Shown one piece after another: positions 44,702 through 52,887 of a stretch of DNA of 64,000 nucleotides (its first letter is position 1; each line of letters starts with the position of its first letter). The notes below the pieces were generated by a model that had not been told where the DNA came from, did no database searches, and saw nothing but the letters and a program-made list of their open reading frames with translations. Source of the DNA: Methylobacterium sp. Leaf117. Its GTDB lineage: Bacteria; Pseudomonadota; Alphaproteobacteria; Rhizobiales; Beijerinckiaceae. The stretch covers positions 22,024 through 86,023 of the forward strand of contig NZ_LMNL01000004.1 in the NCBI RefSeq assembly GCF_001422985.1. Reading direction: 5' to 3'. The position numbers were made by a program, and so were the translations under genes.

Positions 44702-45942
44702 TGAACTTCGCCCGCCTCGGCTTCGCCCTTCTCGCCCTGGCGCTGCCGGCTTCGGCGGCCCTCGCCGGCCCTGCGCCGGCGGGGGCCGTGCAGCCGAAAT
44801 CCACGCTCGTGCCGACCATCAGCGTGGTCGAGGCCCGACGGCGGGAGATCGTCGAGTCGGTGGTCGTCACCGGCACCCTGGTCCCGCGCGACGAGATCCT
44901 GGTGACGCCGGAAATCGAGGGCTACCGGGTCACCGAGGTGCTGGTGGAGGAAGGCGCGCGCGTGGCCCGGGGCCAGGTGCTGGCCCGCCTCTCGCACGAC
45001 CTCATCGACCGGCAACTCGCCCAGCAGGCCGCCCTGGTGGAGAAGGCCGAGGCCGCCGTGCCCCAGGCCCAGAGCAGCATCGAACAGGCGGAGGCCGCCG
45101 AGACCGAGGCACGCCTTGCCTTCGAGCGGGCGCAACAGCTCCTGAGGACCGGCAACGCCACCGCCGCCGTGATGGAAGGACGCACTGCGACCCTGCGCCA
45201 AGCCGAGGGCAAGCGCGCCTTCGCCCGCAACGGCCTGCGCATCGCACGGGCCGACCTCGCCCAGGCCCGCGCCGTTCTCGACGAACTGAACCTGCGTCTG
45301 GCCCGCACCGAGATCCGCGCGCCGGAGGCCGGTATCGTCAACCGCCGCAGCGCCCGCGTCGGCCTCGCGGCTTCGGCCTCGGCCTCGGCCGAGCCCCTGT
45401 TCCGCCTGATCGCCCGGGGCGAGATCGAGCTGGAGGGCGAGGTGCTCGAGACCAAGCTGCCGCAGCTCCGCGAAAACGCCCCGGCCTGGATCGAACTCGG
45501 CGACGGCTCCCGTGTCTCGGGCAGCGTGCGCACCGTGTACCCCGAGGTCGACAAGGCGACGCGCCTCGGCAAGGTCCGCGTCCGCCTCGATCCGGACCCG
45601 CGCCTGCGCATCGGCACCTTCGCGCGCGGCGCCGTCGAACTTGCCCGCACCCGCGGCGTGACCGTGCCGCAGGCCTCAGTGCTCTATGGCGGGGCTCAGC
45701 GCAGCACCGTCCTCGTTGTCGCGGACGACGTGGTGGAGGCCCGGGCCGTCCGCACCGGGCTGTCCGACGACGACGACATCGAGATCCGCGCCGGGCTCGG
45801 CGACGGTGAGCGCGTCGTGGCCCGGGCCGGCAGCTTCCTGCGCGACGGCGACCGGGTCCACCCGGTGGCCCTGGCGGTGCCGGAGCCCGCCCTGGCTTCG
45901 GGCCCCTCCCCGCGCGCGACCGCCGAGGCGGGCACGCCCTGA
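44701..45942 (+). CDS. RND efflux periplasmic adaptor subunit
   Basis: A 413-residue membrane fusion protein. Residues 1-24 are a signal peptide (LGFALLALALPASAALA). Then the lipoyl half-motif (VTGTLVPRDEILVTPEIEGY), an alpha-helical hairpin (residues 100-200, DRQLAQQAALVEKAEAAVPQ), and the beta-barrel and membrane-proximal domains. It links the inner-membrane pump encoded next to an outer-membrane channel, which is not encoded here. ATG 44701 is chosen for coupling to the TetR stop; MPRHGVPL at 44677 is an alternative. Confidence 0.9.
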   Translation: MNFARLGFALLALALPASAALAGPAPAGAVQPKSTLVPTISVVEARRREIVESVVVTGTLVPRDEILVTPEIEGYRVTEVLVEEGARVARGQVLARLSHDLIDRQLAQQAALVEKAEAAVPQAQSSIEQAEAAETEARLAFERAQQLLRTGNATAAVMEGRTATLRQAEGKRAFARNGLRIARADLAQARAVLDELNLRLARTEIRAPEAGIVNRRSARVGLAASASASAEPLFRLIARGEIELEGEVLETKLPQLRENAPAWIELGDGSRVSGSVRTVYPEVDKATRLGKVRVRLDPDPRLRIGTFARGAVELARTRGVTVPQASVLYGGAQRSTVLVVADDVVEARAVRTGLSDDDDIEIRAGLGDGERVVARAGSFLRDGDRVHPVALAVPEPALASGPSPRATAEAGTP

Positions 45943-45991
45943 TCGGGCGGGCGTGTCGCCTACCGCTCGCCCGAATTTCTCTCGCGGTGCT

Positions 45992-46031
45992 CCGCCATGC
46001 CGGGTCCGCCTTCGGCGACCCGGCATGGCGG
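45992..46031. other. Strong hairpin between adaptor and pump genes
   Basis: ccgccatgccgggt pairs perfectly with acccggcatggcgg (14-bp stem) and the inside folds further (cgcc-ttc-ggcg). No T tract follows, so it is more likely an mRNA-stabilising or expression-balancing hairpin than a full terminator. Confidence 0.75.
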
Positions 46032-46134
46032 CGTGTCCATTCTTGAGAGTGCCCTGTTTCCCGAGGCGGGAAGTCCGTTGCGCTCCCGCCGGCCGGCCCA
46101 TGAACCCTGAACCCAACCCGCACCGAGCCGCCCC

Positions 46135-49100
46135 ATGCGCCTGAACCTTTCCGCCTGGGCGATCCGCAATCCGATCGCCCCCCTCGTGCTGTTCATGGTG
46201 CTGATCGTGCTCGGCCTCGTCAGCTTCCGCAGCCTCGCGGTGACGCGGATGCCGAATGTCGACGTGCCCATCGTGTCGGTGACGATCACGCAGAGCGGGT
46301 CGGCCCCCGCCGAGCTGCAGACCCAGGTGACGAAGTGGGTCGAGGATTCGATCGCCGGCGTGCGCGGGGTCAAGCACATCACCTCGGCGATCACGGAAGG
46401 CTCGTCCGTGACCACGGTGGAGTTCCGCCTGGAGGTGAACACCGACCGGGCCGTCAATGACGTCAAGGATGCGATCTCGAAGATCCGCATCAACCTGCCC
46501 CGCACCATCGACGAGCCGGTGATCCAGCGCGTCGAGATCACCGGTCTGCCGATCCTGATCTACGGCGTGAGGTCGCCCGGCATGACGCCGGCCGAATTGT
46601 CCTGGTTCGTGGAGGACAAGGTCGCCCGGTCGCTCCAGGGCGTGAAGGGGGTCGGCGGCGTCGAGCGCGTCGGCGGTGTCGCCCGCGAGATGCGCGTCAC
46701 CCTGCTGCCCGACCGGCTGCTGGCGCTCGGCATCACCGCCGCCGACGTCAACCGGCAGCTCCGCCTCACCTCCGCCGACATGGCGGGCGGGCGCGGCGAG
46801 GTCGGCGGGCGCGAGCAGTCGATCCGGACGCTGGCCGCGTCGCGATCTCTGCGCGACCTCAAGGCCACCTCGATCATCCTGCCCGGCGGCCGCAAGGTCC
46901 GCCTCGACGAACTCGCCACCCTGGAGGATTCCATCGAGGAGCCCCGCACCTTCGCGCGCTTCAACGGCGAGCCGGTGGTCGCCTTCGCGGTCTCGCGTGG
47001 CTCGGGGGCCAGCGATGCCGAGGTCGCGGAAGGCGTCGAGAAACGCATCGCCACGTTCCAGGCCGCCTACCCGGACATCCAGTTCGAGACCATCGATTCT
47101 TCGGTCGCCGCCACCATCGGCTCGTACGATTCGGCCATGCACACCCTGATCGAGGGGGCGGCCCTGGCGGTACTGGTGGTGTTCCTGTTCCTGCGCGACT
47201 GGCGCGCGACTCTGATCGCGGCCCTCGCGCTGCCGCTCTCGGTCTTCCCGACCTTCTGGGCCATGGAGGCCATGGGCTTCACGCTCAACGGCATCAGCCT
47301 GCTTGCCATCACGCTGGTAACCGGCATCCTGGTGGACGACGCCATCGTGGAGATCGAGAACATCGTCCGCCACATGCGGCTCGGCAAGTCGCCCTACCGC
47401 GCCGCCATCGAGGGCGCCGACGAGATCGGGCTCGCGGTCATCGCCATCACGGCGACCCTGATCGCGGTGTTCGCGCCGGTTTCGTTCATGGGCGGCATCG
47501 CCGGCCGCTACTTCATGCAGTTCGGGCTGACCATCGCGGTCTCGGTCTTCATGTCGCTGCTGGTGGCGCGCCTGATCACCCCGATGCTGGCCGCCTACTT
47601 TCTACGCGACCACGGCCACGAGGAGGGGCAGGACGGCCCGGTGATGCGCGCCTATGGCCGCCTCGTCGGCTGGTCGGTGCGCCACCGCGTCATCACGCTC
47701 ATCGTCGGGCTTGCGCTGTTCGCGGGCTCGCTGGCCTCCACCGGCTTGCTGCCGTCGGGCTTCGTGCCCAAGCAGGACAATGCCCGCACGCTGTTCATGG
47801 TGGAACTCGCCCCCGGCGCCCGGCTCCCCGACACCGTCGCGGTCTCCGACCGGGTGGTGGCCCGCATCCGCGCCCTGCCCGAGGTGGTCTCGGTCTTCGT
47901 CGACGGCGGTCGCCAGGCCGGCGGCAAGCGGGAGACTCGGCTTGCCACCCTCATCGTCAACCTGACGCCGAAGAACCAGCGTACCCGTAAACAGGCCGCC
48001 ATCGAGACCGAGATCGCCGGCCTCCTGGCGCAGGAACCCGACATCCGGTCGTGGACCCTGCGCGACGGCGGCCAGCGCGATCTCGCTCTCGTCGTCGGCG
48101 GTCCCGATGTCGATGTGGTCACCGAGGTCGCCGCCCGGCTCCAGCGCGATATGGCGGCGATCCCCCACCTCGTCTCGGTGATGTCGACGGCACCCCTCAA
48201 CCGCACGGAGGTCCGCATCCGTCCGAAGGAGAGTGCGGCCGCCGATCTCGGCGTCTCCACCGACGCCATCGCGGAGACCGTCCGGGTCGGCACCATCGGC
48301 GACATCGGTCTCAACCTCGCGAAGTTCAACGCGCCCGACCGGCAGGTGCCGATCCGGGTGCAATTGCCGGAGAGCGCCCGCGCTGCGGTCTCGCGTCTCG
48401 AGAACCTCAAGGTGCCGGCCAAGAACGGGGCCGCCGTGCCGCTGGCGGCTGTCGCCGACATCGAGCTCGACCAGGGCCCCGGCGCCATCGAGCGCTACGA
48501 CCGCGTGGTGCGCGTCGCCGTCGAGGCCAACATGGAAGGGTCGGACGCGCTCGGGTCCCTGATCCAGCAGGCGCTGGAGACCCCCACCGCGAAAAACCTG
48601 CCGCCGGGCGTAACCATCCGGCAGACCGGCGACGCCGAGATCATGGGCGAGGTCTTCTCGGGCTTCCTGATGGCGATGGGCGCCGGCATCATGATGGTCT
48701 ACGCGGTGCTCGTGCTGCTGTTCGGCTCGTTCCTGCAGCCGCTGACCATCCTGTTCTCGCTGCCGCTCTCCATCGGCGGCGCCATCCTGGGCCTGCTGAT
48801 CCTGAACATGCCGATCTCGATGCCGGTGGTGATCGGCATCCTGATGTTGATGGGGCTGGTGACCAAGAACGCCATCATGCTGGTGGACTTCGCCGTCGAG
48901 GAGATGGCCCGCGGCGTCGACCGCGTCACCGCGATCGTCGATGCGGGCCGCAAGCGCGCCCGGCCGATCGTGATGACCACCATCGCGATGGCGGCCGGCA
49001 TGGTGCCCTCCGCCATGGCGCTCGGCATCGGCGGCGAGTTCCGGGCGCCGATGGCGGTGGCGGTGATCTCGGGCCTGATCGTCTCGACCCTGCTGTCTCT

Positions 49101-49233
49101 GGTGTTCGTGCCGGCGGTGTTCCTGTTGATGGACAGCCTCGGCGCCCTGCTCGGGCGGATCTTCGGCCGCTTCGTCGGCGCCCGGGACGAGACGGGCGAC
49201 GCGCCCCTCCCGGTTCCGCACACGTCGGGATAG
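46135..49233 (+). CDS. RND efflux transporter permease subunit
   Basis: A 1032-residue inner-membrane proton-driven pump of the AcrB/MdtB (HAE1-like) family. It has the 12-span layout with two large periplasmic loops. Recognisable: IAPLVLFMVLIVLGLVSFRS (first span), TLVTGILVDDAIVEIENIVR with the Asp-Asp proton-relay pair, VIGILMLMGLVTKNAIMLVD, and DAGRKRARPIVMTTIAMAAG. Length matches the family norm of about 1030. It follows the adaptor by 192 bases, with the strong hairpin in between. Substrate spectrum unknown. Confidence 0.95.
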   Translation: MRLNLSAWAIRNPIAPLVLFMVLIVLGLVSFRSLAVTRMPNVDVPIVSVTITQSGSAPAELQTQVTKWVEDSIAGVRGVKHITSAITEGSSVTTVEFRLEVNTDRAVNDVKDAISKIRINLPRTIDEPVIQRVEITGLPILIYGVRSPGMTPAELSWFVEDKVARSLQGVKGVGGVERVGGVAREMRVTLLPDRLLALGITAADVNRQLRLTSADMAGGRGEVGGREQSIRTLAASRSLRDLKATSIILPGGRKVRLDELATLEDSIEEPRTFARFNGEPVVAFAVSRGSGASDAEVAEGVEKRIATFQAAYPDIQFETIDSSVAATIGSYDSAMHTLIEGAALAVLVVFLFLRDWRATLIAALALPLSVFPTFWAMEAMGFTLNGISLLAITLVTGILVDDAIVEIENIVRHMRLGKSPYRAAIEGADEIGLAVIAITATLIAVFAPVSFMGGIAGRYFMQFGLTIAVSVFMSLLVARLITPMLAAYFLRDHGHEEGQDGPVMRAYGRLVGWSVRHRVITLIVGLALFAGSLASTGLLPSGFVPKQDNARTLFMVELAPGARLPDTVAVSDRVVARIRALPEVVSVFVDGGRQAGGKRETRLATLIVNLTPKNQRTRKQAAIETEIAGLLAQEPDIRSWTLRDGGQRDLALVVGGPDVDVVTEVAARLQRDMAAIPHLVSVMSTAPLNRTEVRIRPKESAAADLGVSTDAIAETVRVGTIGDIGLNLAKFNAPDRQVPIRVQLPESARAAVSRLENLKVPAKNGAAVPLAAVADIELDQGPGAIERYDRVVRVAVEANMEGSDALGSLIQQALETPTAKNLPPGVTIRQTGDAEIMGEVFSGFLMAMGAGIMMVYAVLVLLFGSFLQPLTILFSLPLSIGGAILGLLILNMPISMPVVIGILMLMGLVTKNAIMLVDFAVEEMARGVDRVTAIVDAGRKRARPIVMTTIAMAAGMVPSAMALGIGGEFRAPMAVAVISGLIVSTLLSLVFVPAVFLLMDSLGALLGRIFGRFVGARDETGDAPLPVPHTSG

Positions 49234-49536
49234 GCCGGGCGCATCGCGCTCGCCTCTTCCGTCCGACCCTTGCCCACGCCCAGCCACAACGCCGGCCACG
49301 CCGCCGCCGCTCGGGCGCTCCTTCAGGCTGATTCGGATGGTTGCACGGCGCGCCACGCGAGGTCCTCGGACAGAAGACGGCATGGACGAAGCCGATGATC
49401 TCCCGCGACCCATCGGCGTAGCCGTTGGAATGCATCGCATCAGAGTGGCTCCAACGATGGATCTATCGGGTCTAGATCATTGCCACCGGCCCCGTTCGTC
49501 CCTGGGGCCTGCCCCGATGCCTCCCGGAGTTCCCCC
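49234..49536. other. Intergenic region, nothing recognised
   Basis: About 300 bases between the RND pump and the DoxX gene. No convincing frame. Bases around 49440-49500 (tctagatcattg) may hold the DoxX promoter. Confidence 0.4.
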
Positions 49537-49941
49537 GTGTCCCAGACTCTCAGTGCCCACGCCACGCCCCTGTCAGGCGGCCGCAACATCCTCGCCTGGT
49601 CGCTCCAGGTCCTCCTCGCCCTCGTGTTCCTCGCTGCGGGCGGCGCCAAGCTCGCGGGCGCGCCGATGATGGTGCAGATCTTCGATCAGATCGGCCTCGG
49701 TCAGGGGTTCCGCATCGTCAGCGGCCTCGTCGAGGTCGTCGGCGCGGTCGCCCTGCTGGTCCCCGGCCTGGCCGCTATTGCGGCGATCTGGCTTGGAATC
49801 ACCATGGTGGGCGCCGTGCTGGCCCATATCCTCGTCCTGCCGACACCGGTCGCCCCGGCCCTCGTGCTGCTCGGTCTCGCCGCTCTCCTGGCCTGGATGC
49901 GCCGGGGACAGGTGACGACGCTCCTGGCCCGCATCCGCTGA
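49537..49941 (+). CDS. DoxX family membrane protein
   Basis: A 134-residue protein with four predicted spans of the DoxX/DoxX-like family (WSLQVLLALVFLAAGGAKLA, SGLVEVVGAVALLVPGLAAI, WLGITMVGAVLAHILVLPTP, LVLLGLAALLAWMRRG). GTG 49537 is preceded by cggag seven bases upstream. Such proteins are small quinone-linked or redox-associated membrane proteins with unclear roles. Convergent with the LysR gene. Confidence 0.85.
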   Translation: MSQTLSAHATPLSGGRNILAWSLQVLLALVFLAAGGAKLAGAPMMVQIFDQIGLGQGFRIVSGLVEVVGAVALLVPGLAAIAAIWLGITMVGAVLAHILVLPTPVAPALVLLGLAALLAWMRRGQVTTLLARIR

Positions 49942-50104
49942 CGCACCGTCCGGCTTCACGACCCCTCCGCCGGGAGGGCTCGGCTGGACCGGACCGTTCC
50001 GGGGGGCCGCCCCCGCGATCCCGCCGCCCATCCGTGACCCTCCGGCTCCGCCGGGTCTGGCGGAGCGCAACCGCCCGGCGGCGGCGGGCGTTCGAAGGCT
50101 CCGC

Positions 50105-51013
50105 TCACGGGCGATCGCGAGGCCGGGTGATGAAATCCACGAAGGCCCTCAGCGGTGCCGGCAGGTGGCGACGGCCCGGATAGTACAGGAACGGCCCCGG
50201 GAAGGGCTGCCACCAGGATTCCAGTACAGGCTCCAGCGCCCCGCTGGCGAGATGCGGGCGCAGCCAGTCCTCGAACAGGGTGATGATCCCGGTCCCGGCG
50301 ATCGCCGCGGATACCGCCAGGTCGGTGGCGGCCCCAGCCCGGACGATGAGCGGTCCGCCGGGTTCGACGCGCACCACCTCTCCGTCGCGCTCGAACTCCC
50401 AATCCGTCATCGCGCCGCTGGCGAAGCGTCCGCGCAGGCAGGCATGGGCCAGGAGGTCGCGCGGGTGGGCCGGACGACCGTGGCGATCGAGATAGGCCGG
50501 CGCGGCCGCCGTGGCGAAGCGCTGCCGACGCGGGCCGATCGGGATGGCGATCATGTCCTGCTCGAGCCGGTCGTCGTAGCGAATGCCCGCATCGCACCCG
50601 GCCGCCAGAACGTCGATGAAGCTGTCCTCCGCCACCACGTCGAGGCGGATCTCCGGATAGGCGGCGAGGAAGGCGGGCACGATCCCGGGCAGGACGAGGC
50701 GGGCCGCGCTCACCGGCACGTTCAGCCTGAGGGTGCCGGCCGGGCGATCCCGAAGCCCGTTGACGACGTCGAGGGCCGCTTCGATCTCACCGAGCGCCGG
50801 GGTCAGCCGCTCGAGGAGGCGCGCGCCCGCCTCGGTCGGCGCGACGCTGCGGGTGGTGCGATGGAGCAGTCGGACGCCCAGCCGGGCTTCCAGGCGGCGC
50901 ACGGCTTCGCTGAGGCCGGAGGCACTGAGGCCGCTCGCCCTGGCGCCTTCGCGGAAGCCACCGGCACGGGCGACCGCCACGAAGGCCGCGAGGTCACCGA
51001 GATCGGCCGCCAT
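50105..51013 (-). CDS. LysR-family transcriptional regulator
   Basis: A 302-residue LysR protein. Helix-turn-helix at about 5-60 (AFVAVARAGGFREGARASGL, SASGLSEAVRRLEARLGVRL), then the periplasmic-binding-like effector domain. It is transcribed away from the aldo-keto reductase gene with 94 bases between the two starts, the classic arrangement for a LysR activator and its target. Confidence 0.92.
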   Translation of the reverse strand: MAADLGDLAAFVAVARAGGFREGARASGLSASGLSEAVRRLEARLGVRLLHRTTRSVAPTEAGARLLERLTPALGEIEAALDVVNGLRDRPAGTLRLNVPVSAARLVLPGIVPAFLAAYPEIRLDVVAEDSFIDVLAAGCDAGIRYDDRLEQDMIAIPIGPRRQRFATAAAPAYLDRHGRPAHPRDLLAHACLRGRFASGAMTDWEFERDGEVVRVEPGGPLIVRAGAATDLAVSAAIAGTGIITLFEDWLRPHLASGALEPVLESWWQPFPGPFLYYPGRRHLPAPLRAFVDFITRPRDRP

Positions 51014-51107
51014 TGTTCGCCCTTTCGCACAGCCTGTGCCGATTGGGGCATGTTATCACGCAACCCCCATCGGCCTACATCCGCCGTCACCACGACGGAG
51101 AGAGACC

Positions 51108-51983
51108 ATGACCGACATCGCACGCGCCGGGACCTATGCCCTGGGGGACCGCACCGTGAAGCGCCTGGGCTATGGCGCCATGCAGCTGGCCGGCCCGCAG
51201 GTGTTCGGGCCGCCGAAAGACCGGGCCGAGGCCGTCGCGCTTCTGCGCGAGGCTGTGGCTTCGGGCGTCGACCATATCGATACCAGCGACTTCTACGGCC
51301 CGCACGTCACCAACGAGATCATCCGCGAGGCTCTCCATCCGTATCCGGACGACCTCGTGATCGTCACCAAGATCGGGGCGATGCGCGGCGACGACGCTTC
51401 GTGGAACCCGGCCTTTTCGCCCGAGGCGCTGACGCGCGCGGTCCATGACAACCTGCGCAACCTCGGTGTCGAGGCCCTCGACGTGGTGAACCTGCGTCTC
51501 ATGTTCGACGTCCACGGTCCGGCCGAAGGCTCCATCGCGGCGCCCCTCGCCACCCTGGCCGAGCTTCAGCGCCAGGGCCTCGTCCGCCGGATCGGGCTCA
51601 GCAACGCCACCGCCCGGCAGGTCGCCGAGGGGCGGACCATCGCGGAGATCGTCTGCGTCCAGAACCAGTACAATCTCACCCACCGGGCCGACGACGCGCT
51701 GATTGACGACCTCGCCGCCTCGGGCACGGCCTACGTACCGTTCTTTCCGCTCGGCGGCTTCACGCCGCTCCAGTCGGCGACCCTGGACGCGGTCGCGGCC
51801 GATCTCGGCGCGACCCGGATGCAGGTGGCGCTCGCCTGGCTGCTCGCCCGCGCGCCCAACATCCTGCTGATCCCAGGCACCGCGTCGCGTGGGCACCTCC
51901 GCGAGAATCTGGCGGCGGCCGGGCTGACGTTGCCGGACAGCGCCCGTGCGGCCCTCGACGGGATCGCCGGCCCGGTCGCTTGA
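51108..51983 (+). CDS. Aldo/keto reductase
   Basis: A 291-residue NADPH-dependent oxidoreductase of the AKR superfamily. Catalytic tetrad visible: Asp and Tyr in HIDTSDFYGPHVTNEIIREA, Lys in LVIVTKIGAM; the fourth His position is not clearly found (NLRLMFDVHG). Cofactor region: ALAWLLARAPNILLIPGTAS. It is adjacent to and divergent from the LysR gene, which is likely its regulator. Confidence 0.93.
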   Translation: MTDIARAGTYALGDRTVKRLGYGAMQLAGPQVFGPPKDRAEAVALLREAVASGVDHIDTSDFYGPHVTNEIIREALHPYPDDLVIVTKIGAMRGDDASWNPAFSPEALTRAVHDNLRNLGVEALDVVNLRLMFDVHGPAEGSIAAPLATLAELQRQGLVRRIGLSNATARQVAEGRTIAEIVCVQNQYNLTHRADDALIDDLAASGTAYVPFFPLGGFTPLQSATLDAVAADLGATRMQVALAWLLARAPNILLIPGTASRGHLRENLAAAGLTLPDSARAALDGIAGPVA

Positions 51984-52043
51984 GGGCGGGCCCCCGTTCC
52001 ACGGGCTGTGGCGCCGTCCGCTGCAAAGCACGCCATGGCCGGA

Positions 52044-52148
52044 TTACGAGCCGACGAGAAGGCTCGCCGACTGGAACATGACGAAGACGAGGGTGCAGAG
52101 GGCGGCCGCGGCCAGGGCGTAGGACAGGCCCTTCATGAATTTGGTCAC
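52044..52148 (-). CDS. Tiny membrane protein (34 residues)
   Basis: A GTG-initiated frame reading MTKFMKGLSYALAAAALCTL, then VFVMFQSASLLVGS and TAA. One hydrophobic span with a basic N-terminus, the layout of a small inner-membrane peptide. A second start at Met5 is possible. It stands alone on the minus strand between the aldo-keto reductase and YidB genes. Composition, not homology, supports it. Confidence 0.5.
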   Translation of the reverse strand: MTKFMKGLSYALAAAALCTLVFVMFQSASLLVGS

Positions 52149-52249
52149 GTTCGGAGATCCGTTCAGCGAAGGCGGGCATGGCCCGGGAGGCGTCCCCTCC
52201 TGGGCCGTTCGCACGTATCGGAGGGGATGAGAGGTGGATCCGCCCCCTT

Positions 52250-52277
52250 CCGGCCGGCGCCGCGCGGCGCCGGCCGG
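52250..52277. other. Perfect 28-bp palindrome downstream of the YidB gene
   Basis: A sequence starting ccggccggcgccg is identical to its reverse complement over 28 bases and would form a strong hairpin, 15 bases after the stop of the YidB-like gene. It lacks a T tract. Probably a terminator or mRNA end-protecting hairpin. Confidence 0.65.
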
Positions 52278-52292
52278 GTCGGGAGGGAAGCG

Positions 52293-52781
52293 TCAGGCGG
52301 GCTTGCGGCCGTCGGCGGCGTAGCGGTCGATGGCCGAGGGAAGTTCCCGCGAGAGGCGCGCCAGCAGGGCCGGACGGCTCAGACCGGTCTGCTGGGTGAG
52401 ATGGTCGAGGGTGTCCGGGCCGATGGCGCGCTCGAGATCGGCCTCGGGGATGTCGCGGTTGGGGCCGTGATTGACCCAGGAGGTCGCCGTCTCGCCGTGG
52501 CCGCCCTTGGTGAAGTGGTCGACCAGTTCGCTGAGGCCATTGGCGATCAGGCCGCCGATGCCGGCCGTACCGACGCCGCCGAGGAGGCTGCCGAGATTGC
52601 CGAGGCCGCTGCCGCCGGACTGTGTGCTGGTCGAGGAGGTGTTCGGAAGGTGCGGGATCGAGCCCTGCGTCGGGGTGCTGTCGTGACCCTTCAGCAGTTC
52701 GGCGAGCTTGTCGCGGTTCTGGTAGCCGGCCACGGCCAGCAGGCCCAGCAGCGCGGTCATCGAAGGATAGCCCTTGCTCAT
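52293..52781 (-). CDS. YidB-like (DUF937) protein
   Basis: A 162-residue protein of the YidB/DUF937 group. N-terminal ALLGLLAVAGYQNRDKLAEL, a Gly-rich linker (GGSGLGNLGSLLGGVGTAG), and the C-terminal domain SELVDHFTKGGHGETATSWV followed by RAIGPDTLDHLTQQTGLSR. No signal peptide. Family function unknown; members are often near stress genes. Confidence 0.85.
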   Translation of the reverse strand: MSKGYPSMTALLGLLAVAGYQNRDKLAELLKGHDSTPTQGSIPHLPNTSSTSTQSGGSGLGNLGSLLGGVGTAGIGGLIANGLSELVDHFTKGGHGETATSWVNHGPNRDIPEADLERAIGPDTLDHLTQQTGLSRPALLARLSRELPSAIDRYAADGRKPA

Positions 52782-52810
52782 CGTCGGTCTCCGTTTCGGG
52801 TCTGTAACAC

Positions 52811-52858
52811 TTGGTTTCGGGATCGGTTGGTTTCGGGATCGTTTGGTTTCGGGGTCGG
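52811..52858. repeat. Three 16-bp tandem repeats
   Basis: ttggtttcgggatcgg, ttggtttcgggatcgt, ttggtttcggggtcgg in tandem, between the YidB-like and TAXI genes. Non-coding, period not a multiple of three. Confidence 0.88.
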
Positions 52859-52887
52859 TCCGGGCTGGGGCGCCCGGGGTCTCGCCG

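Noticed and set aside
45676..49440. Long antisense frames across the RND adaptor and pump genes
   Set aside because: They reflect third-position GC in the real genes; sequences are rich in His, Arg and Gly without recognisable motifs.
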